From Lactococcus taiwanensis (GTDB lineage Bacteria > Bacillota > Bacilli > Lactobacillales > Streptococcaceae), in contig NZ_BNDT01000005.1 in NCBI RefSeq assembly GCF_014905395.1, positions 124,001 through 188,000 of the forward strand: 64,000 nt of DNA, in the 5' to 3' direction. Position 1 is the first letter of the stretch. Each line of letters starts with the position of its first letter. The notes beneath the pieces are model-generated. The model was not told the origin of the DNA, ran no database searches, and worked only from the letters and a program-made list of their open reading frames with translations. This document shows, one piece after another, positions 1 through 7,903 of the stretch. A program made the translations under genes and the position numbers.

Positions 1-2
1 CT

Positions 3-686
3 CCTTACCACACAGTTGATAAAACACCTTTTTGGTGGAATAAGGTCACTTATACGCGTCAATCTTTCATTGATGTCTTTCAAACATTGGGACATACCGT
101 CCTCATTCTTCCCGTAGATCAACCCGAAAAAGCGGAGGTTTACCTTAAGTTAGTGGATAAAATCGTCCTAACAGGTGGTGCAGATGTGAGCCCTCAATAT
201 TATGGAGAGGAACCACATTTTAAACTTGAAACCACTGATCCTATCCGGGATGCTTTCGAATTTGCCATCATTGATGCTGCTCTCAAATTTCACAAGCCTA
301 TTCTGGGTGTTTGTCGAGGTTTACAAGTGTTAAATGTTTATTTTGGTGGAAGTCTTTATCAAGATTTGAGTCAAACCACAAGTCAAATTAAGCACCGTCA
401 AAGTCCAACACCCCAAGAATTTCCTACTCACCATGTTCTTGTGGATCAACAAAGCAGTCTCAGCTTTTTGCCAGAACAATATTTCGTAAACTCTTTCCAT
501 CACCAAGCCGTCAAAAATCTCGGTGAGGGTCTCAAAGCTATTGCTCATGGGACAGATGGTCTCGTCGAAGCTATTGAAAACAAAGAAAAAGGGGTCCTTG
601 CTGTCCAGTGGCACCCCGAGTGTACTTGGACAACCGAAGCATTTGACCGACAAATCTTTGAATATTTTGCTAATCGTAGCCTTTAA
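3..686 (+). CDS. Gamma-glutamyl-gamma-aminobutyrate hydrolase family protein (class I glutamine amidotransferase, C26), 5' end missing
   Basis: The open frame continues upstream to the window edge, so the amino terminus is missing. The visible part is a class I glutamine amidotransferase domain of the peptidase C26 type. The nucleophile Cys sits in GVCRGLQ (codon at about 312) and the catalytic His-Glu pair is in QWHPE near the end. Members of this family hydrolyse gamma-glutamyl amides such as gamma-glutamyl-GABA or related conjugates. The substrate cannot be told from sequence. A TTG at 87 could pose as a start, but the residues before it (PYHTVDKTPFWW) are clearly coding. A hairpin terminator follows the stop codon. 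Confidence 0.85.
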   Translation, partial: PYHTVDKTPFWWNKVTYTRQSFIDVFQTLGHTVLILPVDQPEKAEVYLKLVDKIVLTGGADVSPQYYGEEPHFKLETTDPIRDAFEFAIIDAALKFHKPILGVCRGLQVLNVYFGGSLYQDLSQTTSQIKHRQSPTPQEFPTHHVLVDQQSSLSFLPEQYFVNSFHHQAVKNLGEGLKAIAHGTDGLVEAIENKEKGVLAVQWHPECTWTTEAFDRQIFEYFANRSL

Positions 687-696
687 TAAAATAATC

Positions 697-730
697 ACCG
701 TCATAAAGCAATTTTATGGCGGTTTTTTTA
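697..730 (+). terminator. Rho-independent terminator of the amidase gene
   Basis: An 11-bp stem (ACCGTCATAAA at 697-707 against TTTATGGCGGT at 713-723, one G-T pair) is followed by seven T residues. Confidence 0.8.
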
Positions 731-796
731 AGTTTGTGTTAATATTAAGTTTATATTGAAATTTAAAGTCTCTTAGAAGACAGTCGGAGAAACAAC

Positions 797-1636
797 ATGA
801 AAAAAATTAAAATTTGGACATTTCTAGGGCTTGGTTTACTAAGTGTAGGTTTGCTAAGTGCCTGCTCTTCCAATGCTTCCTCCACCAAAAAAGAGGATAA
901 AGTTACCACAGTAACAGTCGCTACTTCTGCAGCTTCTGTCCCTTATGAGTATAGTGAAAACGGGAAAATGACCGGCTTTGAGTATGATATCCTCAAGCAA
1001 GCTGATAAAGATCTTAAAAATTATAACTTTAATTTTAAAGTATATGATGATAGTGCGATCTTGGTGGCTTTAGATGGTGGACGCGCACAGATCGCGGCAA
1101 ATAACTTTGGGAAAACTAAAGCACGAGCTGAAAAATACCTTTTTAGTTATCCTGTCCGCCAAGGAATCGACGCTATCTTTTCAAAATCATCTGCTCCTAT
1201 CACGAAGATTTCCCAACTTGCTGGTAAAACAACCGAAATTCCTGCTGGGACAAACTATGGAGATATGTTTGAAACTTGGAATAAAAATCATCCTAAACAA
1301 AAAATAACTGTTAAATATAGCCAACGCCCATTGGCAGATCGTTTGGAAGCTGTTTCTAGTGGACAAATCGATTTTCTGTTTGCCTCAAAAGCTGCCGCTG
1401 AAAATTTAGTGAATCAACATGCTATCAGTGGTTTAGTGGATAGTATTCCTTCAGATCTCAATCAAAAACCTGAGTTCAAAACTTATGATTATTTTGTCTT
1501 AGATAATAGTCAAAGTCAACTTCAAAAAGACCTCAATGCGGAGTTGAAAAAACTCTATGATAATGGTACGTTAAAAAAATTGTCTGAAAAATATTTCCAT
1601 GATCAACATCTTCCTGATGCTGACCAATATCAATAA
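797..1636 (+). CDS. Amino-acid ABC transporter substrate-binding lipoprotein (orphan)
   Basis: The 279-residue protein has a lipoprotein signal peptide with lipobox LLSAC, so it should be anchored outside the membrane by the Cys at about residue 23. The rest is a family 3 solute-binding protein: the VPYEYSENGKMTGFEYDI opening and the SGQIDFLF stretch are typical of cystine/polar amino-acid binders. The start is supported by CGGAGA eight bases upstream. No permease or ATPase gene is adjacent and the gene is closed by its own terminator, so it must work with a transporter encoded elsewhere. The ligand is not determinable here. Confidence 0.88.
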   Translation: MKKIKIWTFLGLGLLSVGLLSACSSNASSTKKEDKVTTVTVATSAASVPYEYSENGKMTGFEYDILKQADKDLKNYNFNFKVYDDSAILVALDGGRAQIAANNFGKTKARAEKYLFSYPVRQGIDAIFSKSSAPITKISQLAGKTTEIPAGTNYGDMFETWNKNHPKQKITVKYSQRPLADRLEAVSSGQIDFLFASKAAAENLVNQHAISGLVDSIPSDLNQKPEFKTYDYFVLDNSQSQLQKDLNAELKKLYDNGTLKKLSEKYFHDQHLPDADQYQ

Positions 1637-1637
1637 T

Positions 1638-1665
1638 AAAAACTCGTCAATGGCGAGTTTTTATT
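1638..1665. terminator. Bidirectional terminator between convergent genes
   Basis: AAAACTCG and CGAGTTTT flank a 7-base loop, with A-rich and T-rich tails on either side, so it can stop both the lipoprotein gene and the ECF gene. Confidence 0.85.
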
Positions 1666-2144
1666 TGCTTTAAAATTAACATCACAATGGGAAAAAAGAT
1701 AAACGTCGATAAAGCATGTGCCAAATCAAAAGGTAAACCTGCTAACCAGTAAGCCAAAAAGCCTCCTGGTCCGAAACCATAAAGCAGTCCCGAAAAAACA
1801 CTGATTAAGCAACCATAAAGCAGTGCTGACAGCGCCGTCAGTAAAGATAAAATCCCTAGATTAGTGGTCAGTTGAGCTAGACTTTTGAAAAGCATAATAA
1901 TGAGTGCATAAACAATGATTTGTCCCGCTACAAGCGGAGAGAAACCTAATATTAAACCCGTAGCTAACATTGTCAACGCCATGATCCACAAGCTATCAGT
2001 AAGTCCTAAAACCAAAGCAAAGGCTAAAAACATAGCCGTGATGGGCTTGACGTTGGGAAGGGCGACAAGCCATAAGCGTAAGACGCAAGCTAAAGCGGTA
2101 AGCACTGCAATCAGAGCCGTACGATAAATGATATTTTTTCTCAT
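1647..2144 (-). CDS. ECF transporter S component (substrate-binding membrane subunit)
   Basis: This is a 165-residue, very hydrophobic protein with about five or six membrane segments. The AxxxA-like pattern in the first helix (TALIAVLTALA) is typical of S components that dock on EcfT. S components bind a vitamin or cofactor and share the EcfAA'T module, which is not in this window. I chose MRKNIIY at 2144; an in-frame start at 2228 would add a non-hydrophobic leader that overlaps a palindromic repeat. The specificity is unknown, since the sequence lacks any motif I can assign to a given vitamin. One CTGAC-N6-GTCAG repeat lies inside the gene and encodes LLTALSAL. Confidence 0.75.
   Translation of the reverse strand: MRKNIIYRTALIAVLTALACVLRLWLVALPNVKPITAMFLAFALVLGLTDSLWIMALTMLATGLILGFSPLVAGQIIVYALIIMLFKSLAQLTTNLGILSLLTALSALLYGCLISVFSGLLYGFGPGGFLAYWLAGLPFDLAHALSTFIFFPIVMLILKQIKTRH
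1826..1841. repeat. CTGAC-N6-GTCAG palindrome, copy 1 (inside ECF gene)
   Basis: Exact pentamers with centre AGCGCC. It is read in the ECF S component gene as part of LLTALS. The same centre recurs in thrC at 36714. Confidence 0.9.
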
Positions 2145-2200
2145 TTTTATATTATAAGTAAAAAAAGGGAATTTGTCAGCTGAAACTTTTATTGAACTTA

Positions 2201-2216
2201 CTGACAGACTGGTCAG
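2201..2216. repeat. CTGAC-N6-GTCAG palindrome, copy 2
   Basis: Centre AGACTG. The symmetry extends to CTTACTGAC/GTCAGTAAG. It lies between the ECF gene and rclA-like gene and has no T-tract, so it does not look like a terminator. Confidence 0.9.
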
Positions 2217-2239
2217 TAAGGCCAGCATCCTGCGCTTTC

Positions 2240-3580
2240 CTATTTTACCTCGTTGGCATCAGCAAACAAATCATTAAGCCCTTCTGAGATAGTAGGATGA
2301 GTGAAAATTTGATCTCGGATCATTCCATAAGGAATTTTTGCCTTGATGGCTAAGCTGAGCAGATTGATCAGCTCATGCGACTCTGGGGCATAAATCGTCG
2401 CACCTAAAATTTCATCTGTCTCAGGATCCACCAAAGCTTTAAGTAGACCTTGGGGCTCTCCCAGAACATTTGCTTTAACTATCGAGGAAGTGGCCAGTTT
2501 AAAGAGACGGTAAGGCTTGTCAAGAGCTTGTGCTACTTGTTCATTCAAGCCAACACTTGATAAAGTTGGCCGGATAAAGACACTGGTAGGCACAGCCCCC
2601 CTATCTGAAAGACGTCGACTTTTATCCCCATAAAGCTGATTTTTTAAAATTCGAAAATCATCCAAAGAGGTATAAGTGAATTGAGCTCCTCCGTGGACAT
2701 CACCGATTGCCCAAACTTGAGCTGCTGTTGTTTCCAAAATATCATTGACAATAATTTCACCTCGTGTATTCAATTGAATACTCGTGTTCTCCAATCCCAG
2801 ATTTTCAGTATTAGCTTTTCGCCCAGTTGCGACAAGAAGTTTATCAAACTTAAAGTGATGGGTTGCGTCATTTTGCTTGTAAAACAGCGTCTTTTCTCTG
2901 ATCTCCTGTAGTTCAACTGGCGCATGAAAACTTACCCCTCTTGCTTCAAGATCACTTTTCACTCGGTCAGCAAGATCACGATCTTCACGTGCTAAAAATT
3001 CTTCTCTTACATCAAAAACTGCTACTTCACTCCCGTAATCGACAAACATAGAAGCAAACTCAAGGCTAATATAGCCTGCACCAATAATGGCCAGTTTTTT
3101 GGGCTGTTCTTTTAAATCCAAAAGTTCCGTAGAGGTCAATACGTCAGGATTTCCTACCAAACCCAAAAGCTCAGGTAACACTGGTTTTGCTCCGGTGTTG
3201 ATAAAAAGACGTTCCCCAACAACCCTTACCTTATCTGTACCCGCAGTCACTTCCAGCTCATGGTTTGCCACAAACCTCGCACGTCCGTTAATGACAGTAA
3301 CGGATTCTTCATCAGCTAAATTATGATAATTTTTGTGGTTCAAACCCGCAATGAAGGTCGCCTTCTGCGCCGCTGCGTCAGCAAAATCCATCCCTCGTTC
3401 TGAACGAACAATCAAATATTTCGATGGGATACAGGCGATATTGATACAAGTCCCACCATACATTTTGGGGGATACTTCAATAACAGCAACGGATTCCCCA
3501 CGTTCTGCTAAAAATTTTGCTAAGGTTTTTCCTCCTTTGCCCCACCCCACAATTACATTTTTAAAATTCATTTTCTCCAT
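2240..3580 (-). CDS. RclA-like pyridine nucleotide-disulfide oxidoreductase
   Basis: The 446-residue flavoprotein has an N-terminal FAD-binding GWGKGGKTL loop, the redox pair in GGTCINIACIPSK (Cys45 and Cys50), a second Rossmann fold (IGAGYISLE) and a C-terminal dimerisation domain with the HPTISE motif. This layout, the Ile-Asn between the cysteines and the ending IFTHPTISEGLNDLF resemble E. coli RclA, a copper(II) reductase used in hypochlorite resistance, more than lipoamide dehydrogenase or mercuric reductase. No lipoyl-enzyme genes are nearby. The second Met (3571) aligns better with RclA and has GGAG upstream, so either start is possible. Two CGAAATATT direct repeats precede the promoter. 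Confidence 0.82.
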   Translation of the reverse strand: MEKMNFKNVIVGWGKGGKTLAKFLAERGESVAVIEVSPKMYGGTCINIACIPSKYLIVRSERGMDFADAAAQKATFIAGLNHKNYHNLADEESVTVINGRARFVANHELEVTAGTDKVRVVGERLFINTGAKPVLPELLGLVGNPDVLTSTELLDLKEQPKKLAIIGAGYISLEFASMFVDYGSEVAVFDVREEFLAREDRDLADRVKSDLEARGVSFHAPVELQEIREKTLFYKQNDATHHFKFDKLLVATGRKANTENLGLENTSIQLNTRGEIIVNDILETTAAQVWAIGDVHGGAQFTYTSLDDFRILKNQLYGDKSRRLSDRGAVPTSVFIRPTLSSVGLNEQVAQALDKPYRLFKLATSSIVKANVLGEPQGLLKALVDPETDEILGATIYAPESHELINLLSLAIKAKIPYGMIRDQIFTHPTISEGLNDLFADANEVK

Positions 3581-3620
3581 CTTTTCTTTAACCTTTCTAA
3601 GAACAATGTGCTAACGTTAT

Positions 3621-3652
3621 TTTATAACACTTCGAAATATTAACGAAATATT
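3621..3652 (-). promoter_or_regulatory. Putative promoter and direct-repeat operator of the rclA-like gene
   Basis: A TATAAA -10 (3626-3621 on the minus strand) is preceded by two CGAAATATT repeats (3633-3641 and 3644-3652 on the plus strand) set 11 bp apart, where the -35 box would be. This looks like an activator site. The regulator is unknown. Confidence 0.45.
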
Positions 3653-3672
3653 TTGTTCGCTAAAAGACATCA

Positions 3673-3705
3673 AAAAAGCTACTGACCAGACGGTCAGTAC
3701 CTTTT
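3673..3705 (-). terminator. gltX terminator built on a CTGAC-N6-GTCAG palindrome (copy 3)
   Basis: On the minus strand the repeat (3682-3697, centre CAGACG) is flanked by pairing bases and followed by CTTTTTTG, just after the gltX stop. Confidence 0.85.
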
Positions 3706-3722
3706 CATACTTTTCTTATTTT

Positions 3723-5174
3723 TTAAGCTTTTAAAGCAGCGTCCAAATGAGCCAGTACTTTTTCTTTTCCAAGAAGTGCGATTGTTTCTGGTAATTCTGG
3801 ACCATGCATTGAACCTGAAGCTGCAATACGAATTGGCATCCAAAGCATTTTACCTTTCACACCTGTTTCTTTTTGAGTGGCTTTAAAGAGTGGGAAAATA
3901 TTTTCCACTGTAAAATCATTTTCAGGAAGTTCAGCCAATTTTGCACGGAAAGTGCTCAAAGCTAATGGGGTTGTTTCAGCAGCTAACATTTCACGCGCTT
4001 CATCGGTCAATTCTGGGAAATCTCCGTAGAAAAGGTCTGTTAATTCAACAATTTCATCTGCTGATTTCATTTGTGGTTGATAAAGTTTAACCAGTTCCTC
4101 AGCACGTTCATCAAAGCGATTAGCCGCAACAAGGAAAGGTTTTGTCAATTCAAATACTTTAGCAAAATCAGCATTTTTGATGTATTCATTGTCCATCCAG
4201 TCCAATTTCTTTTGGTCAAAGGCGGCTGGTGATTTAGACAAACGATTTTCGTCAAAAAGTTCAATTAACTCTTCGCGAGAGAAAATTTCTTTTTCGCCAC
4301 CAGGATTCCAACCTAAAAGTGCAATGAAGTTGAAAATGGCCTCAGACATGTAACCTTTTTTACGATAGTCTTCGATAAATTGGAGAGTATTGGTGTCACG
4401 TTTTGACAATTTTTTCCCAGTTTCAGAATTAATAATCAAAGTCATGTGACCAAAGCGAGGCGCTTCCCAGCCCAAAGCATCATAAACAACTAATTGTTTG
4501 GGCGTGTTGGCAATATGGTCATCGCCACGGATAACATGGGAAATTTGCATATCATGGTCATCAACAACCACAGCAAAGTTGTAAGTAGGGTAACCATCAC
4601 GTTTTTGGATCACCCAATCTCCGCCAATATTGCCACCTTCAAATTCAATCTCACCTTTAACGATGTCATCCCATTTATAGATGGCTTTTTCGTCAACAGA
4701 AATACGGACAACTGGCTTAATATTTTGTGCTTTACGCTCAGCAATATAAGCTGCTTTTTCGTCATCGCTCATACCAGCATATTCATTAATATAATGAGGT
4801 GGAATTCCTGCTGCTTCTTGTTTCGCATGGTCAGCTTCAAGTTCTTCTGGTGTTTTATAAGAATAATAGGCTTTTCCTTCAGCTAACAGCTGATCAATGT
4901 ATTTTTGATACAAAGGCAAACGTTCTGATTGACGATAATTTTCATGTGTTTCAGGGCTTTCATCCCAGTCAATTCCCAACCAACGAAGGTTTTCAAGTTG
5001 TGAACGTTCGCCATCTTCAACATGGCGTTCACGGTCGGTATCTTCAATACGGATGATAAAATCTCCCCCGTGATGGCGGGCAAAAAGATAATTAAACAGG
5101 GCTGTACGGGCATTCCCAATGTGTAGAAGTCCTGTAGGTGATGGTGCGTAACGAACGCGGATTTTTTTATTCAT
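3723..5174 (-). CDS. gltX: Glutamyl-tRNA synthetase
   Basis: The 483-residue class I synthetase charges tRNA-Glu (in many Firmicutes also tRNA-Gln before amidation). The HIGH-type motif HIGN is at residues 18-21 and the KLSKRD loop is in the second third. Length is normal for bacterial GluRS. The gene stands alone with its own extended -10 promoter region upstream and a palindrome-type terminator downstream. I looked for a T-box leader upstream and found none. Confidence 0.97.
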   Translation of the reverse strand: MNKKIRVRYAPSPTGLLHIGNARTALFNYLFARHHGGDFIIRIEDTDRERHVEDGERSQLENLRWLGIDWDESPETHENYRQSERLPLYQKYIDQLLAEGKAYYSYKTPEELEADHAKQEAAGIPPHYINEYAGMSDDEKAAYIAERKAQNIKPVVRISVDEKAIYKWDDIVKGEIEFEGGNIGGDWVIQKRDGYPTYNFAVVVDDHDMQISHVIRGDDHIANTPKQLVVYDALGWEAPRFGHMTLIINSETGKKLSKRDTNTLQFIEDYRKKGYMSEAIFNFIALLGWNPGGEKEIFSREELIELFDENRLSKSPAAFDQKKLDWMDNEYIKNADFAKVFELTKPFLVAANRFDERAEELVKLYQPQMKSADEIVELTDLFYGDFPELTDEAREMLAAETTPLALSTFRAKLAELPENDFTVENIFPLFKATQKETGVKGKMLWMPIRIAASGSMHGPELPETIALLGKEKVLAHLDAALKA

Positions 5175-5497
5175 TTAATCCAATTCTCCTCAGTTTCTCA
5201 CTCAAAATTATTTCCTCAAATCAATTGAGTGTATTTCTTGGTTTTAAGTAGTCTTGCTACCTTACAATCCCTTCTATTTTACCACAATTCTGGCCAGCTT
5301 GCTCACGTGAATGAGTCAAAACTTATCCAGTGAGAACTGAAAGTTAAAACACGACTTTCTTCTTTTGTTTACCCTTTGGGCATTCCTCATTTTTGTGATG
5401 GCTTTGGCTTAAAAATTCTCAAGCCAAACACTAATTTGTATTTTTTTGATAACAATCTTTGACAATTTTTCAAAACATTTTATGATAAAATAAGAGT
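5175..5497. other. Divergent intergenic region gltX / GNAT
   Basis: For gltX (minus) there is an extended -10 (TGG then TAAAAT, 5281-5276) with a leader of about 95 nt that can pair CACTCAA with TTGAGTG. Near the middle-right is a perfect 8-bp inverted repeat, TTTGGCTT (5403-5410) and AAGCCAAA (5421-5428), with a 10-base loop. The right end carries the GNAT promoter. No further gene is seen. Confidence 0.6.
5459..5486 (+). promoter_or_regulatory. Consensus promoter of the GNAT gene
   Basis: TTGACA (5459-5464), a 16-bp spacer and TATGAT (5481-5486). The ATG is only 11 bases past the -10, so the transcript should have almost no leader. Confidence 0.85.
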
Positions 5498-5992
5498 ATG
5501 ACTAAAATTACTTATGATAGAGTGACAGCTGCTGATATTGATGCAGTAATGCACATTGAATCCGTTAATTTCTCTGAAAACGAAGCTCTTACTCGCGCTT
5601 CTATGGAAGAACGAATCAACCGAATCCCTGATAGTTTTATTGTAGCCCGAAATGAAGAAGGTCAAGTCGTTGGTTATGTGGCAGGCCCAGTCACAGAAGA
5701 CCGCTACCTCAGTGATGAATGTTTTGAGCACTCAGATCCCAATCCTTTACAAGGTGGTTTTCAAAAAGTGATTAGCCTTTCTGTTGATCCTGAATACCAA
5801 AGCTTAGGGATTGCAACTGAATTACTCTTACTTCTAGAAAAAGAAGCACGCAGTAAAAAACGCCAAGGAATTAGCCTAACCTGCCATGATTACTTGATCC
5901 CTTACTATGAAAAACATGGGTTTATTAATGAAGGACGTTCGGCATCCACCTTTGGTGGCGAAATCTGGTACAATATGATTCAAGAATTTTAA
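5498..5992 (+). CDS. GNAT family N-acetyltransferase
   Basis: The 164-residue protein has the GNAT core: a beta4 strand ending in ISLSVDPEYQSLGIATELL, where Q/GxxGxA/G is the acetyl-CoA pyrophosphate loop, and a late YYEKHGF motif common to the family. The pattern with EALTR near residue 30 resembles the arylalkylamine-type branch, but the acceptor cannot be inferred. The ATG lies so close to the promoter that the mRNA is predicted to be leaderless or nearly so, and no Shine-Dalgarno is visible. Its terminator is one of the palindromic repeats. Confidence 0.85.
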   Translation: MTKITYDRVTAADIDAVMHIESVNFSENEALTRASMEERINRIPDSFIVARNEEGQVVGYVAGPVTEDRYLSDECFEHSDPNPLQGGFQKVISLSVDPEYQSLGIATELLLLLEKEARSKKRQGISLTCHDYLIPYYEKHGFINEGRSASTFGGEIWYNMIQEF

Positions 5993-5998
5993 AAAGAT

Positions 5999-6034
5999 AA
6001 AAGTTACTGACAAACCTGTCAGTAACTTTTTTTT
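5999..6034 (+). terminator. GNAT gene terminator built on a CTGAC-N6-GTCAG palindrome (copy 4)
   Basis: The repeat at 6007-6022 (centre AAACCT) is extended by AAAGTTA/TAACTTT and followed by a long T run. Confidence 0.9.
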
Positions 6035-6052
6035 GTTGATCAATTTTCAATT

Positions 6053-6074
6053 TTACTGACAGACTTATCAGTAA
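6053..6074. repeat. Variant palindrome CTGAC-N6-ATCAG
   Basis: TTACTGAC and ATCAGTAA around centre AGACTT. It has one changed base in the right pentamer and lies 31 bases after the previous copy, before the frameshifted DUF1048 gene. Confidence 0.7.
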
Positions 6075-6084
6075 AAGCTATTGA

Positions 6085-6407
6085 TTACTTTTGAGCAAAA
6101 TAATCATTCAATTCTTGACGATACTTATTTCGCCAGTCCTCTTTATTATCACTTAATAATTCGTCCGCAAAAGTTGCAACATCATTGCCCAGAAACTCAG
6201 CTGGACTTCGCCCATCAACTACTGCCAACTCAAATAATTCAATAATATCCTTAAAAATATGCCAATCTGTTGCCCCCATTTTGAACATATATTTTTGAAT
6301 TGAACGATAAGCCTGATAAAAATCTTTAGGTAATTTTTTAGCTCGATTTTGCATTTCTTGCCAGTCTTTTTTTCAGCAAGAAGGTCACTAATTTTATCTA
6401 AAACCAT
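6085..6407 (-). pseudogene. DUF1048 family gene, second copy, frameshifted at an A7 run
   Basis: The frame opened by the ATG at 6407 (MVLDKISDLLAEKK) and the frame ending at 6085 (DWQEMQNRAKKLPKDFYQ...) join into one normal DUF1048 protein if one base is added at a run of seven A on the minus strand (6067-6073 counted from 6300, i.e. 6367-6373). As written, translation would stop at 6219. The upstream neighbour is an intact DUF1048 gene whose end overlaps this start by 14 bases. It may be a real mutation, a sequencing error in the homopolymer, or a site of transcriptional slippage. The function of DUF1048 is unknown; these genes usually sit behind PadR regulators. Confidence 0.65.
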
Positions 6408-6741
6408 TTTTCAGCTCCTTATTAAGTTTATTTTTTTGCTTTTTTTCCCAACTCGTATCATCCACCATCTCATCAATAAATGCCGCAACATCTGAACCAA
6501 TTAAATCAGTTAATTCCTTGTCTTGGATTTTAGCTTCTTCAAGTAAATCAAGAACTTGTCCAAAAATAAATTTGAAATCTGCCCATTTCGTTACCCCAGA
6601 GTACCATATGTATTTTTTTAATACCTTATAGTCTTCATAATAATTCTCTCCAAGTTGCTGAGCACGCTTTTCAAATTCGCGAAATTCTCGTTTTTCTTCA
6701 AGACCAATCATTCGATCAACAATATTTCTATGCTCCGCCAT
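6394..6741 (-). CDS. DUF1048 family protein
   Basis: The 115-residue protein is rich in charged helices (MIGLEEKREFREFEKRAQQL near the start) and ends in a basic tail. It matches the DUF1048 pattern: small, helical, two tandem copies behind a PadR gene. I place the start at 6741, where GGGAG precedes the ATG, rather than at 6855 inside padR. It overlaps the padR stop by 14 bases and the next gene by 14 bases, so the three are probably translationally coupled. Its role is unknown. Confidence 0.75.
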   Translation of the reverse strand: MAEHRNIVDRMIGLEEKREFREFEKRAQQLGENYYEDYKVLKKYIWYSGVTKWADFKFIFGQVLDLLEEAKIQDKELTDLIGSDVAAFIDEMVDDTSWEKKQKNKLNKELKNGFR

Positions 6742-7090
6742 GATTTTCTCCCTTCTGCTCACTCCATAAATTTTGATGACGTAAAAACTCCAATTTGTCT
6801 GAAATAAAAGCCCATTTTTTCCAAAAATTTTCTCGCTCGTTTTGCCCTGCCTCATTTAAACGATACCATTTTCGAGCGGGTCCAAGTTTTGAAGGTTTTT
6901 TTCTAATCTCAACATACCCTTTCTTTTCAAGACGCATCGTAATCGTATATACCGTTCCTTCTACAACATCTTCAAAACCAAGTTCTCGCAGTTTTTGAGT
7001 AATTTCATAACCATAAGTTTCCCCTTGACCAATGATTTCTAAAACACAGCCCTCAAGAACTCCTTTCAACATTTCTGTAATTTGATTCAT
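6728..7090 (-). CDS. PadR family transcriptional regulator
   Basis: The 120-residue protein has the PadR winged-helix domain: ILEIIGQGETYGYEI for helices 1-2, the recognition region VVEGTVYTITMRLEKKGYV and the wing with RKWYRLNEAG. PadR proteins are usually repressors of nearby export or stress genes. It is first in a padR-DUF1048-DUF1048 operon and an inverted repeat overlaps its own -10 box, so it is likely autoregulated. No transporter is part of the operon. Confidence 0.9.
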   Translation of the reverse strand: MNQITEMLKGVLEGCVLEIIGQGETYGYEITQKLRELGFEDVVEGTVYTITMRLEKKGYVEIRKKPSKLGPARKWYRLNEAGQNERENFWKKWAFISDKLEFLRHQNLWSEQKGENHGGA

Positions 7091-7123
7091 TTTTCCTCCG
7101 CTATTTAGTAATGCTAACTACAT

Positions 7124-7156
7124 CTATATAGTAATACAATATAGCTAAAGTGTCAA
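7124..7156 (-). promoter_or_regulatory. padR promoter with overlapping inverted repeat
   Basis: On the minus strand TTGACA (7156-7151), 17 bp and TACTAT (7133-7128). CTATAT (7124-7129) and ATATAG (7139-7144) form an inverted repeat with a 9-bp spacer across the -10, a probable PadR operator. Confidence 0.75.
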
Positions 7157-7179
7157 GATTTCTCCCTTTTATTAAAATA

Positions 7180-7205
7180 AAAAAACTGCTAAAAAGCAGT
7201 TTTAA
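7180..7205 (-). terminator. Terminator after the FMN-barrel membrane protein gene
   Basis: AAACTGCT and AGCAGTTT around a short loop, followed on the minus strand by a T tract. Confidence 0.8.
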
Positions 7206-7209
7206 TAAA

Positions 7210-7839
7210 TTATTTTTCAAAATTAATCACTTTAGTTTGACCTTTAAAATTTTCATAAAGGACCGATTCAATCCTTAAAGCAATAATTGACATATTCTCC
7301 GCATTTTCATGAAGAGATCGGATTAAGCTTTCTTTTTTCACAATTTCTCGGGCATCAGCATCTTCTAAGACTTCTGCATGAACCCGATTTGAAGATAAGC
7401 GCCCTCCTTTTTCCAACTTATCAAACCAAGTCGTAAAACTCACTTGTGAATTTCTTTTGATATCACTAATCTTTGAAGCTTTTTTATCTGCAACCATATA
7501 GAAAACATTTTCCGTTTTTTGAGCTTGAATAAAACTCATAAGCGTTGTTGAACTCTTTGAATTTTCATCCGTCACACTTAAAGCAAGGTAGCCTGGAAAG
7601 TCTTTTAAAAGATAAGCAAGTTCATTTTCTACAGCATTTGTACCAACAACGTTAGCTTTTTTATTACTTTTAATAATCGTTAAAAGAACAAGGGGCAACG
7701 TAAGAAAAACATAAGCAACGATAAGCCCTAAAACAAATCTTAACCAATAATTTCCAAAATTCATTTCTAATATCAAAGCAAAAACAGCTAAAGAAATTAA
7801 AAAAACTACAAACAATTGAATAAATCGTTTTAAATACAT
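7210..7839 (-). CDS. Membrane protein with pyridoxamine 5'-phosphate oxidase-like (FMN split-barrel) domain
   Basis: The 209-residue protein has two N-terminal membrane helices (about residues 5-25 and 32-55). A soluble domain follows in which SSTTLMSFIQA, FYMVADKKASKISDIKRN and VSFTTWFD match the split-barrel flavin-binding fold of general-stress-protein-26-like PNPOx proteins. The ATG at 7839 is preferred because GAGGAG lies six bases before it; an upstream TTG at 7860 would overlap that ribosome site. The reaction is unknown. It is transcribed alone, between yacL and the padR operon. Confidence 0.7.
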   Translation of the reverse strand: MYLKRFIQLFVVFLISLAVFALILEMNFGNYWLRFVLGLIVAYVFLTLPLVLLTIIKSNKKANVVGTNAVENELAYLLKDFPGYLALSVTDENSKSSTTLMSFIQAQKTENVFYMVADKKASKISDIKRNSQVSFTTWFDKLEKGGRLSSNRVHAEVLEDADAREIVKKESLIRSLHENAENMSIIALRIESVLYENFKGQTKVINFEK

Positions 7840-7903
7840 ATTAAACTCCTCAATACTCAAAATTCATTTAAGATAAAAACCGATAAATTATCGGTTTTCT
7901 TCT

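Noticed and set aside
5175-5497. T-box riboswitch upstream of gltX (and upstream of proS)
   Set aside because: No T-box core (AGGGTGGNACCGCG-like) or specifier stem is visible in either upstream region.
6085-7090. padR-DUF1048 operon as a toxin-antitoxin module
   Set aside because: PadR is a winged-helix repressor and DUF1048 shows no toxin fold or nuclease motif.
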